Assembly (NCBI GenBank): GCA_026224825.1
Contig: JAMFRO010000056.1
Span: 1 to 64,000, forward strand
Origin: a bacterium
Lineage (GTDB): Bacteria; Pseudomonadota; Alphaproteobacteria; Acetobacterales; Acetobacteraceae
Length of the DNA stretch: 64,000 nt
Direction: 5' to 3'
The position numbers and the translations under genes were made by a program. Positions 1-8,264 of this stretch are shown here, in pieces. A model generated the notes under the pieces. The model was not told where the DNA came from. It was given only the letters and a program-made list of their open reading frames with translations, and did not search any database. How positions within the stretch are numbered: position 1 is the first letter of the stretch; each line of letters begins with the position of its first letter.

Positions 1-176
1 GGCTCTGCCCTGGACCCGCCAAGGGCCGAAAGGCCCTTGGATCCCATAACTTAAGGGTTTGAAAGGGGCCTGCCTCCGTCGTTTGTGGCGACTGGGTGGC
101 AGGCCCCTTTCAAACCCTTAAAAGTACAGGGGTCTGGGGCCTGCGGCCCCAGCGGGGTCAGGGGCGGAGCCCCAGC
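1..176. repeat. Nested intergenic repeat cluster
   Basis: Three layers of symmetry are visible. A hairpin at 19-40 has 9-bp arms around a GAAA loop and is preceded by GGCTCTGCCCTGGACCC. A second unit of the same design lies inverted at about 129-176; read on the minus strand it begins GGGGCTCCGCCCCTGACCCC and carries a hairpin at 135-153. Between them is a perfect 24-bp inverted repeat (51-74 and 98-121) with a 23-base loop. Units of the form GGGGCTCCGCCCC...GACCCC are abundant intergenic repeats in Acetobacteraceae as I recall, which supports the taxonomic guess. The pyrimidine tract after 176 could end a plus-strand transcript coming from outside the window. Whether the cluster is mobile, a REP-like element or a terminator is not settled by the sequence. 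Confidence 0.7.
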
Positions 177-188
177 CTTTTTCTTCTC

Positions 189-1160
189 TCACAAAGGCCC
201 TTTCCCCAGACCGCCTGGGCGGTCCCAGATGTACGGGGGCAAAGCGGTGCCGCTGGTGGTGCCGCGCAGGTTGGCCAATAGTTGGCGGCCTCGTTCGGGG
301 GGGATGTGGAAGCGGGCGGTGCCGGGGGCGGGGTCTAGTTGGTGGAGGTAGTAGGGTTTTATGCGGGCGCGGAGCATGGCGCGGAAGAGGTTGGCCAGGG
401 TGGTTTCGTTGTCGTTGACGTTTGCCAGGAGGACGGTTTGGCCGAGGAGGGGGATGCCGAGGCGGGATAGTTTGCGGAGGGCTGCTGTTGCTTCGGGGGT
501 TAGTTCGTTGGGGTGGTTGGTGTGGATGGCGATGTAGAGGGGTTTTTCGATGTCCAGCGCTGTGAGGAGGGGGGCGGTTATGATGGCTGGGTCGGCGATG
601 GGGGCGCGGGTGTGGATGCGCAGGAGTTCGATGTGGGGGATGGATTCCAGGCGGCGTAGGATTTGGCCTAGGCGGCGGGGGGAGAGGATGAGGGGGTCGC
701 CGCCGGTGAGGATTACCTCGCGGATTTGCTTGTGGGCGGCGATGTAGGTGTAGGCGGCTTCTAGTTCGGCTTCGGTGAGGAGCCCGCCGTCTGGGCCGAC
801 TTGCTCGCGGCGGAAGCAGAAGCGGCAATAGACGGGGCAGGCGAGCAGGGGTTTTAGGAGCGCGCGGTCTGGGTAGCGGTGGACGATGCCGGGGATGGGG
901 GAGAGGGCTTCGTCGGCGATGGGGTCGGCGCTTTCGTGCGGGGCGGTAATGAGTTCCGAGGCGTGGGGGAGGAATTGCAGGCCGATGGGGTCGGCTTTGT
1001 GGGTGATGAGGGCGGCCAAAGCGGGGGGGATGGCGACGGCGTAGCGGGCGGCTACGGCTTGTGCGCCGGCGCGGTCTTCCGGGGCGAGCAGCCCGGCGGC
1101 TTCCAGCTCGGCGATGGTGCGCAGGGTGCGGGGTTTTGGGGCGATTATTCCGTCGGGCAT
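189..1160 (-). CDS. epmB: EF-P beta-lysylation protein EpmB (lysine 2,3-aminomutase family)
   Basis: Radical SAM enzyme that converts (S)-alpha-lysine to (R)-beta-lysine, the donor for modification of elongation factor P in the cytoplasm. The radical SAM cluster motif CxxxCxxC is seen as CPVYCRFCF, with Cys108, Cys112 and Cys115. The following TGGDPL stretch fits the family. The start chosen (MPDGII...) gives 323 residues, close to the usual EpmB length. The frame stays open to 1382, but that extension is proline-rich and lies over epmA. The gene is divergent from epmA with only 23 bases between the start codons, so the two steps of EF-P modification are encoded head to head. EF-P itself is not in the window. 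A general KamA is unlikely because it is longer and its partner here is EpmA. Confidence 0.9.
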   Translation of the reverse strand: MPDGIIAPKPRTLRTIAELEAAGLLAPEDRAGAQAVAARYAVAIPPALAALITHKADPIGLQFLPHASELITAPHESADPIADEALSPIPGIVHRYPDRALLKPLLACPVYCRFCFRREQVGPDGGLLTEAELEAAYTYIAAHKQIREVILTGGDPLILSPRRLGQILRRLESIPHIELLRIHTRAPIADPAIITAPLLTALDIEKPLYIAIHTNHPNELTPEATAALRKLSRLGIPLLGQTVLLANVNDNETTLANLFRAMLRARIKPYYLHQLDPAPGTARFHIPPERGRQLLANLRGTTSGTALPPYIWDRPGGLGKGPL

Positions 1161-1183
1161 TGGGGTGGTGTATCCTGGGGGGC

Positions 1184-2143
1184 ATGAGCTCTCAACCCTG
1201 GCGGAATTTACCCGACCGTTTTTCGCTTCTGCGCCGCCGCCAGTTGTTGGCGCAGGGGGTGCGGGCGTTTTTTGGGAGCCGGGGGTATGTGGAGGTGGAG
1301 ACGCCTTATGTTGTGGCGGCACCTGGTGAGGAGGTGCATCTGCGGGCGGTGCCGGCGGGCGGGGGGTGGCTGAATACCTCACCGGAGTTTGCCATGAAGA
1401 AATTGCTGGCGGGGGGCTCCGGGCCGATTTTTCAGCTTGCCCGGGTGTGGCGGGATGAGCCGTGGAGCGAGACTCATGCGCCGGAGTTTACCATGTTGGA
1501 GTGGTATTCTCTGGGGGCGGATATGGGGGCGTTGATGGCCGAGGCTTTTGCGCTGCTGCGCGCGACGCTGCCGCCGAAGGTGACGTGCCGGGGCATTACC
1601 ACCAGGCTTGATGAGCCGGAATTTTTGACCGTGGCTGAGGCTTTTGCCCGTTATGTGGGGGCTGATGTGTTGGGTACGGAGGGCGATGCGGGGGCTTTGG
1701 CGGCGCAGGCGGGGGCGAGGTTGCGGGAGGGTGAGGCGTGGGAGGATTTGTTCTTCCGGCTGCTGCTGGAGCGCATCGAGCCGCATTTGGGGCGGGGGCG
1801 CGCGACGTTTTTGACGCATTGGCCGGCTGCGCAGGCGGCTCTGGCCCGGCGCTGCCCGGCTGATCCGCGTGTGGCGGAACGGTTTGAGCTTTATGTTTGC
1901 GGGATTGAGCTGGCCAATGCGTTTGTGGAACTTACGGATGGAGAAGAACAGCGGGCGCGGTTTGTGGCGGACCGCGCGCGGCGGCATGCGCTGTACGGGG
2001 CGGATTGGGAGATGGACGAGGAGTTTTTAGCGGCTGTCGCCGTGCTGCCGCCCTGTTCGGGCATTGCGCTGGGGTTTGACCGGCTGGTTATGCTGGCGAC
2101 GGGTGCGCCGCGCATTGCCGATGTGCTGTGGCTGCCGGGGTAA
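1184..2143 (+). CDS. epmA: EF-P--lysine ligase EpmA (PoxA/GenX)
   Basis: Truncated class II lysyl-tRNA synthetase paralogue that activates beta-lysine and attaches it to a conserved lysine of elongation factor P instead of to tRNA. The 319 residues match the roughly 325 of the family and lack the N-terminal anticodon-binding domain of LysRS. Class II motif 2 appears near residue 87 (RVWRDE...PEFTMLEWY) and motif 3 near residue 293 (GIALGFDRLVML). The start is the ATG at 1184 after a G-rich stretch (CTGGGGGG). An upstream in-frame ATG at 1061 would run through epmB and is rejected. It is the functional partner of the divergent epmB. Confidence 0.93.
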   Translation: MSSQPWRNLPDRFSLLRRRQLLAQGVRAFFGSRGYVEVETPYVVAAPGEEVHLRAVPAGGGWLNTSPEFAMKKLLAGGSGPIFQLARVWRDEPWSETHAPEFTMLEWYSLGADMGALMAEAFALLRATLPPKVTCRGITTRLDEPEFLTVAEAFARYVGADVLGTEGDAGALAAQAGARLREGEAWEDLFFRLLLERIEPHLGRGRATFLTHWPAAQAALARRCPADPRVAERFELYVCGIELANAFVELTDGEEQRARFVADRARRHALYGADWEMDEEFLAAVAVLPPCSGIALGFDRLVMLATGAPRIADVLWLPG

Positions 2144-2144
2144 T

Positions 2145-2159
2145 TGAACGAACCGTTCA
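2145..2159. promoter_or_regulatory. Palindromic operator-like site
   Basis: TGAACG-AAC-CGTTCA has perfect 6-base arms around a 3-base centre. It starts two bases after the epmA stop and lies 38 bases before the GTG start of the next gene. Palindromes of this size and composition are typical TetR-family operators. No TetR gene is in the window. No T-run follows, so it is not a convincing terminator. Confidence 0.4.
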
Positions 2160-2196
2160 GTTGTGCAACATTTGCCGGAACGAACGGGAGTTTCAG

Positions 2197-2721
2197 GTGA
2201 GCGAAGCGTTTGAAATATCAGGCACGGCAACGACGAGACTGAGCGACATGAGCGCGTTGATCCGATTTACGGCGCCAAGGCTCATGCTGGTAATGCTGCC
2301 GTTCTGTATTCTGTTTGTGGGTCTCAACGCGTCAGATGCGAGCCGGTTAACGTGGGAGGAGCACCCCTTCATGGCTTTGTTTGAGGCAATCCTGGAAAGT
2401 TTACCGGTAATCGTGGTGACACTACTGATTCCAGGCATTCTTTATGTTTCCATGGCCGTGCAGTTTTATCGAATGCCCGCGCCACGGCGGCAGATGACTT
2501 ACAGAGTTGATGCGGAGGGGATATCCGGGAGGAGCCAGGATGGTTTCGCGTTCGCTGTTCCTTGGACAAGTGTCGGGAGTTTCTATCAGACGCGGCATAA
2601 TTTGGTGCTGCGCATAGATAAAAGGCGCTTCTGTGCCTACCCTCTTCGTGCTTTTTCAGTCGCCGACCAAGTCAAGCTGATGCGTTTTGCCGCGGAGGTT
2701 GTGGCGAAACGCAAGATGTGA
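2197..2721 (+). CDS. YcxB-like membrane protein
   Basis: A 174-residue protein with two membrane segments (about residues 24-44 and 69-90) followed by a soluble domain of about 75 residues. The stretch around W..VGSFYQTRHNLVLRI matches the YcxB-like C-terminal fold, a small PH-like domain of unknown role. The GTG at 2197 is chosen because GGGAG lies six bases upstream. An ATG at 2128 in the same frame overlaps the end of epmA and has no clear ribosome site. A palindromic operator-like sequence lies just upstream. Function is unknown. Confidence 0.65.
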   Translation: MSEAFEISGTATTRLSDMSALIRFTAPRLMLVMLPFCILFVGLNASDASRLTWEEHPFMALFEAILESLPVIVVTLLIPGILYVSMAVQFYRMPAPRRQMTYRVDAEGISGRSQDGFAFAVPWTSVGSFYQTRHNLVLRIDKRRFCAYPLRAFSVADQVKLMRFAAEVVAKRKM

Positions 2722-2797
2722 AGGAAGGCGGGGAATGACATCGAGCCGTTACGCTCTATCTGTATTCTGGGCACACCCAGCCTCAAGGACTCTGCCC

Positions 2798-3154
2798 ATG
2801 CGCCGCGCTTTTTTGCTTCTGCCTTTGCTCGCTGGTTGTGCCACCGGGCCTAGCCTGCAAACGCGCATGATCGCTTACATGGGCGCGCCTGAGGACAAGC
2901 TCGTGCAATCGCTTGGTGTGCCGGATAAGCAGATTACGGTGAATGGCACTGATTATCTCGCCTATGTCCGGCAGCAGACGCAAGTTGTTTCCAGCCCGGT
3001 TCTGGGGTTTGGCGGGCCCTGGGGGCCTTATGGCGGCGGGTTTGGGGCGGTGGCTTTGCCCAGCACCGTGCAGGTGTGGTCCTGCGAGACCACCTTCGCG
3101 GTGAAGGGCGGGCATGTGGTGAATGTGTCGTTCAAGGGCAATGATTGTAGCTAG
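2798..3154 (+). CDS. Small lipoprotein
   Basis: A 118-residue secreted protein. The N-terminus MRRAFLLLPLLAGC has a basic start, a hydrophobic core and a clean lipobox (LAGC), so it should be lipidated and held in the envelope. The mature part has a Gly/Pro-rich loop (GFGGPWGPYGGG) and two further cysteines (WSCETTF and a Cys next to the C-terminus) that could form a disulfide. The region G.PEDKLVQSLGVPDKQ resembles the small SmpA/OmlA-like fold, but the match is weak. The ATG at 2798 is preceded by AAGGA; longer in-frame starts would hide the signal peptide. The stop overlaps the end of the convergent GFA-family gene by four bases. Confidence 0.75.
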   Translation: MRRAFLLLPLLAGCATGPSLQTRMIAYMGAPEDKLVQSLGVPDKQITVNGTDYLAYVRQQTQVVSSPVLGFGGPWGPYGGGFGAVALPSTVQVWSCETTFAVKGGHVVNVSFKGNDCS

Positions 3155-3642
3155 GAGCCGGCCGCCGCTTTTGCCGCGGCGTCTTCCTCCGCGCTGATGG
3201 AGGCGGTGTTGAAACGTTCGTAGCGGGGGACAGCGATACCTTGCAGCCACCATGGCATGGCGGTGACGCAGTAGACTTCGCTATCTGGGGCGAAGGCGCT
3301 GGGGTTGTCGAAGCAGCCGCTTTTGATGACGGTGTAGTCCGCTGCGGAGAAGACCGAGCGGGATTCGATGGGGGTGCCGCAGGTGCCGCAGAACACACGG
3401 CGGACGATGTTGCCGGTGTCGCCGACGTCGTCGTAAATGGCCGGTTCGCCGTGGATGGTGTACTCCTCCGGCTTGTAGAAGATGACATTGACCGAGAAGG
3501 CGCTGCCGGTGTTACGCTGGCAATTGGTGCAATGGCAGATGGCGACGGAAACGGGATCGCCGGCGATGCGGAAACGCACGGCACCACAGAGGCAACCGCC
3601 CTCGTGCACTGGGGGTGAAGAGCCTTCTTTGGCAATGGTCAT
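3151..3642 (-). CDS. GFA-family (CENP-V/GFA domain) zinc protein
   Basis: A 163-residue protein of the glutathione-dependent formaldehyde-activating (GFA) family. The zinc-ligand pattern of the fold is present: GGCLCGAVRF near the N-terminus, CHCTNCQRNTGSAFS, then FCGTCGTPI. Family members bind two zinc ions through these cysteines. Many are annotated as S-hydroxymethylglutathione synthases, but that activity is doubtful for most, so only the family is assigned. The start at 3642 has a strong AGGAGGG upstream. Longer in-frame starts exist but lack a ribosome site. Confidence 0.88.
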   Translation of the reverse strand: MTIAKEGSSPPVHEGGCLCGAVRFRIAGDPVSVAICHCTNCQRNTGSAFSVNVIFYKPEEYTIHGEPAIYDDVGDTGNIVRRVFCGTCGTPIESRSVFSAADYTVIKSGCFDNPSAFAPDSEVYCVTAMPWWLQGIAVPRYERFNTASISAEEDAAAKAAAGS

Positions 3643-3831
3643 TGGTCGACCCTCCTGTTTGTTTGGTTTGTGCGAATGTTTAAATCTTGCCGGCGCATAA
3701 AACAATCTTTTGCCTCCACAACGGCCGGATATCGACAAATATGGCGGTTTGCGGATGTTGACGGGCAGGCGGGGCTGCGGCCATCATCGCGTTAAACGCG
3801 CGCTTGAACGGCGTAGCCTATGGAGGATTGA

Positions 3832-4236
3832 ATGTTGGAAACCAAGGATATCGTCGAGATTCAGCAGCTTGAATCACTGTTGCAGCATGCGGTCGATCAT
3901 CCCGATCAAAGCCTGTTCCCGCTGGTTTTTACCGAGGATGCGGTGTTCGACGGGCGGGGCTGCGGCGGGCCTCTCATTGAGGGGATCGAGGCCATTAAGG
4001 CGTTTTTCGCGCTGGGCAAACCGCCGCATCCGGCGGCGCATCATACGCTGAATTGCTGGGTGCATGAGGAGGATGGGCGGGTGCTGGTGAAGCAGAAATG
4101 GCTGCTGCCTAACCCCAGTACGGGTCAGTTCATGGGCGGTGATGATAATGACTGGGTGGTGCAGACCGCGGAGGGGTGGCGGATTAAGGAGCGCGTCGCC
4201 ACGGTGCGGTTTCCGGCGAATGCCGATTTTGGGTGA
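3832..4236 (+). CDS. SnoaL-like (NTF2 fold) protein
   Basis: A 134-residue single-domain protein of the NTF2-like superfamily. It begins with a helix (IVEIQQLESLLQHAVDH), then F.EDAVFDGRG and a long curved sheet ending in an RIKERVATVRF strand, which is the cone-shaped SnoaL-like fold. Such proteins include isomerases, hydratases and ligand-binding subunits; no substrate can be read from the sequence. The start follows GGAGG at a good distance. It appears to be a single-gene unit. Confidence 0.65.
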   Translation: MLETKDIVEIQQLESLLQHAVDHPDQSLFPLVFTEDAVFDGRGCGGPLIEGIEAIKAFFALGKPPHPAAHHTLNCWVHEEDGRVLVKQKWLLPNPSTGQFMGGDDNDWVVQTAEGWRIKERVATVRFPANADFG

Positions 4237-4327
4237 GTTAAGCCGCGGCGATCGCCCGTAGCCAGATCCGTTTTAGCGCCAGAATGCGGTTGGACGGCCG
4301 GTCGCGGCCGTGCTTCTGTAAGCCGGA

Positions 4328-5488
4328 ATGATCTCGACTCTGGCAATTTCCGGCTATCGCTCCCTGCGCGATATCTGCATCGGGCTCGACGGGCTGAATG
4401 TGGTGACAGGAGCAAACGGCAGCGGCAAGTCGAGCCTGTATCGGGCACTGCGGCTGCTGGCCGATATCGCGCAAGGCCGTGTCATCCAGTCGCTGGCGCT
4501 TGAGGGTGGTTTGCAATCCACTTTATGGGCTGGCCCAGAGGCATTTTCCCGTGCCATGCAGCAGGGGCGCCAGCCGGTGCAGGGGGTCGTGCGCAAAAAT
4601 CCCGTCAGCCTGAAGCTCGGTTTTTCGGGCGATGACTACGGCTATGCGATCGATCTGGGGCTGCCGCCGCAGATGCCGCCCTCTGCTTTCAACAGCGATC
4701 CGGAGATCAAGCTTGAGAGCATGTGGACGGGGAAGGTGCTGCGGCGGGCGAATTTGTTCGCCGAGCGTGCCGGGCCTTCCGTGCGGGTGCGGGACGGCGG
4801 CGGCAAATGGTGCCAGGCACTTGAAAACCTTGCTGGATATGACAGCATGATGACGCATTGCAGCGACCCGCGCGAGGCGCCGGAGCTGCTTTCCTTACGC
4901 GAGCGGATGCGCGGCTGGCGGTTCTATGACCATTTCCGTACCGATGCCGGGGCGCCGGCACGGCGGCGGCGGATCGGCACACGCACGCCAGTGCTGGCCA
5001 GTGACGGCGCGGATTTCCCCGCGGCCGTGCAGACCATTCGCGAGATCGGCGATGAGCAGGGGTTTGATGAGGCGGTGGACGATGCGTTTCCCGGCGCCAG
5101 CGTCAGCGTGGATTGTGCGGAAGGGGGTTTTGAGGTGTTGATGCGGCAGCATGGCCTGCTGCGCCCGCTCGGCACGGCCGAGCTGTCGGACGGTACGTTG
5201 CGCTATCTGCTGTTGATCACAGCGCTGCTCTCGCCTCGCCCGCCGGAGTTGATGATTCTCAACGAGCCGGAAGCCAGCCTGCACCCGCAATTGTTGCGGC
5301 CGCTGGCACGGCTGATCGCGCGTGCTGCCCGGCGCTCGCAGATGATCGTCGTGTCGCATGCGGATGATCTCGTGCTGGAGCTGACGGGCGAGGCGGCACG
5401 GCGCATTACATTGGAAAAGAGGTTGGGCGAAACGATTGCCGCGGGTGAGGAAGATGACCCGCCGGCATGGCAATGGCCGTCGCGCTGA
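4328..5488 (+). CDS. AAA-family ATPase (RecF/OLD-like)
   Basis: A 386-residue P-loop ATPase of the AAA_21/AAA_23 type. Walker A is GANGSGKSS at residues 28-36. The signature and Walker B region near the C-terminus reads LSDGTLRYLLL then LMILNEPEASLHP. The Walker B aspartate is replaced by asparagine (LNEPE), a form I have seen in related stand-alone ATPases, so it need not be inactive. There is no long coiled coil and no TOPRIM nuclease domain, so this is not a full RecF, SMC or OLD protein. Its stop abuts the stop of the convergent thiE gene within the palindrome TGATCA. The role is unknown; no defence partner gene is adjacent. Confidence 0.8.
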   Translation: MISTLAISGYRSLRDICIGLDGLNVVTGANGSGKSSLYRALRLLADIAQGRVIQSLALEGGLQSTLWAGPEAFSRAMQQGRQPVQGVVRKNPVSLKLGFSGDDYGYAIDLGLPPQMPPSAFNSDPEIKLESMWTGKVLRRANLFAERAGPSVRVRDGGGKWCQALENLAGYDSMMTHCSDPREAPELLSLRERMRGWRFYDHFRTDAGAPARRRRIGTRTPVLASDGADFPAAVQTIREIGDEQGFDEAVDDAFPGASVSVDCAEGGFEVLMRQHGLLRPLGTAELSDGTLRYLLLITALLSPRPPELMILNEPEASLHPQLLRPLARLIARAARRSQMIVVSHADDLVLELTGEAARRITLEKRLGETIAAGEEDDPPAWQWPSR

Positions 5489-6136
5489 TCAGCCCGCCGC
5501 CGCGATGGCGCGCAGCAGGGATTTGACGCCTTCGGCTGGGCCTTGAGAGTGGTTCCAAACCGCACCTACCACGGCGAGAAATTCGGCACCCGCTTGCACT
5601 AGCGGAGAACAATTTTCCGCCGTGATGCCGCCGATGGCGACGCAGGGGATTTCCATGGTTTCGGCCCAGAGTTTCAGGGTTTCGATCTCCGCCATTTCGG
5701 GGGGCTCTTTGGTGGTGGTGGCGTAGAAGGCGCCGAAGGCGACGTAGTCTGCCCCGGCTTCGCCGGCTTCCATGGCGAGGTGGCGGGAGTTGTGGCAGGT
5801 GACGCCCATTGTTAAATCGCCGAGGATTTTGCGGGCTTGTTTGGCGCCGCCGTCTGTCTGGCCGATGTGGGCGCCGTCGCAACCGGATTTTACGGCGAGG
5901 TCCGGGCGGTCGTTGAGGAGGAACGCGACGTTGCGGTTTTGGACGATGGGGCGGAGGCGGTCGATGGTTTTCAGGATCACGTCGTCGGGGACGTCTTTTA
6001 GGCGTAGCTGGACCGCTGCTACGTCGCCGGCGTCCAGCGCTGCTGCCAGAAATTCCTCGAATTTTTCGGGGAGGGTTGGTGGGGTGATGAGGTAGAGGCG
6101 GCAGTCGGTGGAGGGCAAAGTGGTTTCCTTTAACAA
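5489..6136 (-). CDS. thiE: Thiamine-phosphate synthase
   Basis: Condenses HMP-pyrophosphate with the thiazole phosphate to give thiamine monophosphate. The 215-residue TIM barrel shows the family landmarks in order: LYLITPP at strand 1, AVQLRLKD (pyrophosphate/Mg region), [52 protein letters not shown] and VAIGGIT. No other thi gene is nearby and no TPP riboswitch is visible. The gene lies just downstream of the aldolase gene on the same strand, separated from it by a strong terminator. Confidence 0.92.
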   Translation of the reverse strand: MLKETTLPSTDCRLYLITPPTLPEKFEEFLAAALDAGDVAAVQLRLKDVPDDVILKTIDRLRPIVQNRNVAFLLNDRPDLAVKSGCDGAHIGQTDGGAKQARKILGDLTMGVTCHNSRHLAMEAGEAGADYVAFGAFYATTTKEPPEMAEIETLKLWAETMEIPCVAIGGITAENCSPLVQAGAEFLAVVGAVWNHSQGPAEGVKSLLRAIAAAG

Positions 6137-6141
6137 ATAAA

Positions 6142-6163
6142 TTCGGGGGCCGAAGCCCCCGAA
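6142..6163 (-). terminator. Rho-independent terminator of the aldolase gene
   Basis: Read on the minus strand it has 9-bp arms (TTCGGGGGC/GCCCCCGAA) around a stable C(UUCG)G tetraloop, followed by a T-rich tail. It begins about 25 bases after the aldolase stop and ends a few bases before the thiE start, so it should insulate the two genes. Confidence 0.8.
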
Positions 6164-6188
6164 AATGATCGCAACAGGTGAGCGAAAC

Positions 6189-7103
6189 TTACGCTTTGTT
6201 GAGATAGATATCGATGATCTTCTGCAGCATCACGAGCGCTTCTTCGCGCGGGCGCTGGAAGGTGTTGCGGCCGATGATGGAGCCGTTGGCGCCGCCGTCG
6301 CGCAGGCCCCGGACTTCGTCGTACAGGCCATCGAGGTTCTTGGCTTCGCCGCCCGAGAACACGACGATGCGTTTGCCGGCGAAGCAGGACTGCACCACGT
6401 GTGCCACGCGCTTGGCCATGGTCGAGGCATCGAAGCCTTCGTAGGATTTTTTGGCGGCTTCGAGCGAGATCACATCGGTGGGGGGTTTCACCTTGATGAT
6501 GTGGGCGCCGAGCAGAGCGGCCATGTGGGCGGCGTAGGCGCAGATGTCCAAGGCGGTTTCGGCTTTTTTGTCCAGGTTCGGGCCGCGCGGATAGGACCAC
6601 ACAACCACGGCGAGGCCGGCGGCTTTGGCTTCCTCGGCGATCTCGCGGATTTCCTCGATGAGCTGAAAGGCGAATTCCGAGCCCGGGTAGATGGTGAAAC
6701 CGACGGCCGAGCAGCCGAGGCGCAGTGCGTCGTTGACCGAGCCGGTGAGGGCCTGGTCCTTATCCACGGCCAGGCTGTTGGAGGAGTTGAGCTTGAGGAT
6801 CGTCGGGATCTGCCCGGCGAAGGTGGAGGCGCCCATTTCCAGCATGCCAAGCGGGGCGGCGTAGGCGGAGAGCCCGGCGTCGATGGCGAGCTGGTAGTGG
6901 TAGAACGGGTCGTAGGCCGGCGGGTTGGGGGCGAAGGAGCGGGCCGGGCCGTGCTCGAAGCCCTGGTCCACCGGCAAAATAACCAGTTTGCCGGTACCGC
7001 GCAGTTTGCCTGCCATGAGGATACGCGCCAGGTTGGTCTTGGTGCCTGGGTTGTCGCTCTCATAATGCGACAGGATCGTCTTTACTGCCTTGGTAATCGC
7101 CAT
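6189..7103 (-). CDS. fbaB: Class I fructose-bisphosphate aldolase (DhnA/FbaB type)
   Basis: Cleaves fructose 1,6-bisphosphate to dihydroxyacetone phosphate and glyceraldehyde 3-phosphate through a Schiff base. The 304-residue protein has the DhnA-type layout: [18 protein letters not shown] near the N-terminus, a central KVKPP segment with Lys204 and Lys206 (the likely Schiff-base region), and the C-terminal phosphate-binding elements VVFSGGEAK and [10 protein letters not shown]. This archaeal-type class I enzyme is common in alphaproteobacteria. A terminator with a UUCG loop follows the gene. AGAGGGTGG precedes the start. Confidence 0.92.
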   Translation of the reverse strand: MAITKAVKTILSHYESDNPGTKTNLARILMAGKLRGTGKLVILPVDQGFEHGPARSFAPNPPAYDPFYHYQLAIDAGLSAYAAPLGMLEMGASTFAGQIPTILKLNSSNSLAVDKDQALTGSVNDALRLGCSAVGFTIYPGSEFAFQLIEEIREIAEEAKAAGLAVVVWSYPRGPNLDKKAETALDICAYAAHMAALLGAHIIKVKPPTDVISLEAAKKSYEGFDASTMAKRVAHVVQSCFAGKRIVVFSGGEAKNLDGLYDEVRGLRDGGANGSIIGRNTFQRPREEALVMLQKIIDIYLNKA

Positions 7104-7246
7104 TGCTATTCCACCCTCTTTGCAAAATCCTGGCGCTTCCTAGCCCATGGGTCACGGAATGTCATCCGCGCAGGGCCGCGCCGCAGGGCTGTAAAGATGG
7201 GAAAATGCGGCGGAATCATGGTGTGGCGGCCCGATTTACGCAAATT

Positions 7247-7618
7247 TTAACCAAGCCACTGCGCTAATTGGCGCGCGGCACCGGGCTGGCCCAGGTTCAA
7301 AGCTGCCGGGGCGGCGGCCAGGAGTGTGGCGTTTTGCGCGGCGGCGTAGTCGGCCACCTGCGCCCAGGCGGGGCAGGGGGCGAGGATAATGCCGGTGAGC
7401 CCCAGTTTCAGCCCTTCCCAGGCGCGGCCGGGGGCATCGGCGCAATCCAGAAAGGCGGGGCCGGTGAAGCCGGCGGCGGTGAGCAGGGCGGCCCACCAGC
7501 CGCAGCCGGCGTAAAGTGCTGCACCGGGGGCGGAGAGCAAAGTGACGGGGCGCTGTGGTGCCAGCGCGGTGCGGATGTGAGGGAGGCCATGCACGATGAT
7601 GACAGGCGGGTAAGCCAT
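7247..7618 (-). CDS. Conserved hypothetical protein
   Basis: A 123-residue Ala/Gly/Leu-rich protein that I do not recognise. It starts with a beta-strand-like VIIVHGLPHIRTAL and has two cysteines in hydrophobic contexts (YAGCGWW and LDCADAPG), plus a further one in LAPCPAW. There is no signal peptide or clear membrane span. It is divergent from the zapA operon, with a DnaA-box-like sequence between them. Codon use is like the neighbours, which suggests a real gene. Confidence 0.55.
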   Translation of the reverse strand: MAYPPVIIVHGLPHIRTALAPQRPVTLLSAPGAALYAGCGWWAALLTAAGFTGPAFLDCADAPGRAWEGLKLGLTGIILAPCPAWAQVADYAAAQNATLLAAAPAALNLGQPGAARQLAQWLG

Positions 7619-7629
7619 GATCTATCCGG

Positions 7630-7638
7630 TTATCCACA
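7630..7638 (+). promoter_or_regulatory. DnaA-box-like sequence
   Basis: TTATCCACA matches the consensus TTATNCACA exactly. It lies in the 74-base gap between the divergent hypothetical gene and the small gene ahead of zapA. A single box can occur by chance, but a site upstream of a cell-division operon is a sensible place for DnaA-linked control. Confidence 0.35.
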
Positions 7639-7692
7639 ATTTCCCTGGTCTTGCCTTGACCTTACACGGCGCGGTCGGGTTGAATAGGCCTT

Positions 7693-7905
7693 ATGTCCGA
7701 GTCGGAATCAGAAGACGAGATCCTCGATCGCATTGAGGCGGCCCTGCGCAAGATTGCCGGTGTGTCGCCCGCGGCGCTGTCTGGTGTTGCCCAGCCGGGT
7801 GATGCGGAAGGGTTCGACCGCGCTGCTTTTACCGAAAAACTGGACGATATCATCTCGAATCTGCGTGACGGGCTGGAGAACCTCCGGCCCGAGCCAGGAG
7901 TTTAA
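7693..7905 (+). CDS. Small acidic helical protein upstream of ZapA
   Basis: A 70-residue acidic protein (MSESESEDEILDRIEAAL...). It has two amphipathic helices, about residues 6-22 and 44-64 (FTEKLDDIISNLRDGLENL), joined by an Ala/Gly/Pro-rich linker. Its stop lies two bases before the zapA start, so the two should be translated together. Alphaproteobacteria often carry a short coiled-coil gene of unknown function in this place; I cannot assign a family. The ATG follows a TTGACC/TTGAAT promoter-like region. Confidence 0.7.
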   Translation: MSESESEDEILDRIEAALRKIAGVSPAALSGVAQPGDAEGFDRAAFTEKLDDIISNLRDGLENLRPEPGV

Positions 7906-7907
7906 CG

Positions 7908-8252
7908 ATGGCCCATGTCACCATACGGATAAACGGCTACGCCTATACGGTGGGCTGTGAGGATGGGCAGGAGCAGCATCTCACGCAGATGGCGGCCGAG
8001 ATTGAACAGCGGATCGGCTCCATCAAGGCGATTGGCGGGCAGTCCGGCGAGGCGCGGCTGCTGATGTTGGCGGCGCTGCTGCTGGCCGATGAGGTGCATG
8101 ATCTGCGCACCAATGCCTCCAAGGGCGCGCCGGTTGACGTTGCAAAACCGGAAAACGGCGGGGCAAAACCGGAAAACGGCGAGCGCCGGGCGCGTTTGCG
8201 CCGTGTTGCCGCAAGGGCGGAAGAGATAGCGGCGGATCTTCTCGACAGTTGA
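7908..8252 (+). CDS. zapA: Cell division protein ZapA
   Basis: A 114-residue FtsZ-ring stabilising protein. It has the ZapA pattern: a short beta region (HVTIRINGYAYTVGCEDGQEQHL), then MAAEIEQRI and the long helix LLMLAALLLADEVHDLR used for dimer and tetramer formation. The tail is charged and probably disordered. ZapA bundles FtsZ filaments at midcell. It sits directly upstream of the 6S RNA, the usual alphaproteobacterial arrangement. Confidence 0.92.
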   Translation: MAHVTIRINGYAYTVGCEDGQEQHLTQMAAEIEQRIGSIKAIGGQSGEARLLMLAALLLADEVHDLRTNASKGAPVDVAKPENGGAKPENGERRARLRRVAARAEEIAADLLDS

Positions 8253-8264
8253 TGCTGTTTGGCA

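Noticed and set aside
118..1185. 355-codon Arg/Pro-rich frame over epmB
   Set aside because: Composition is that of an out-of-frame shadow; the true EpmB frame has the radical SAM motif.
4328..5488. AAA ATPase as part of a defence system
   Set aside because: Neighbours are ordinary metabolic genes and there is no nuclease or other effector partner.
6120..6188. TPP riboswitch upstream of thiE
   Set aside because: The leader is only a terminator hairpin plus a few bases; no TPP-aptamer sequence is present.
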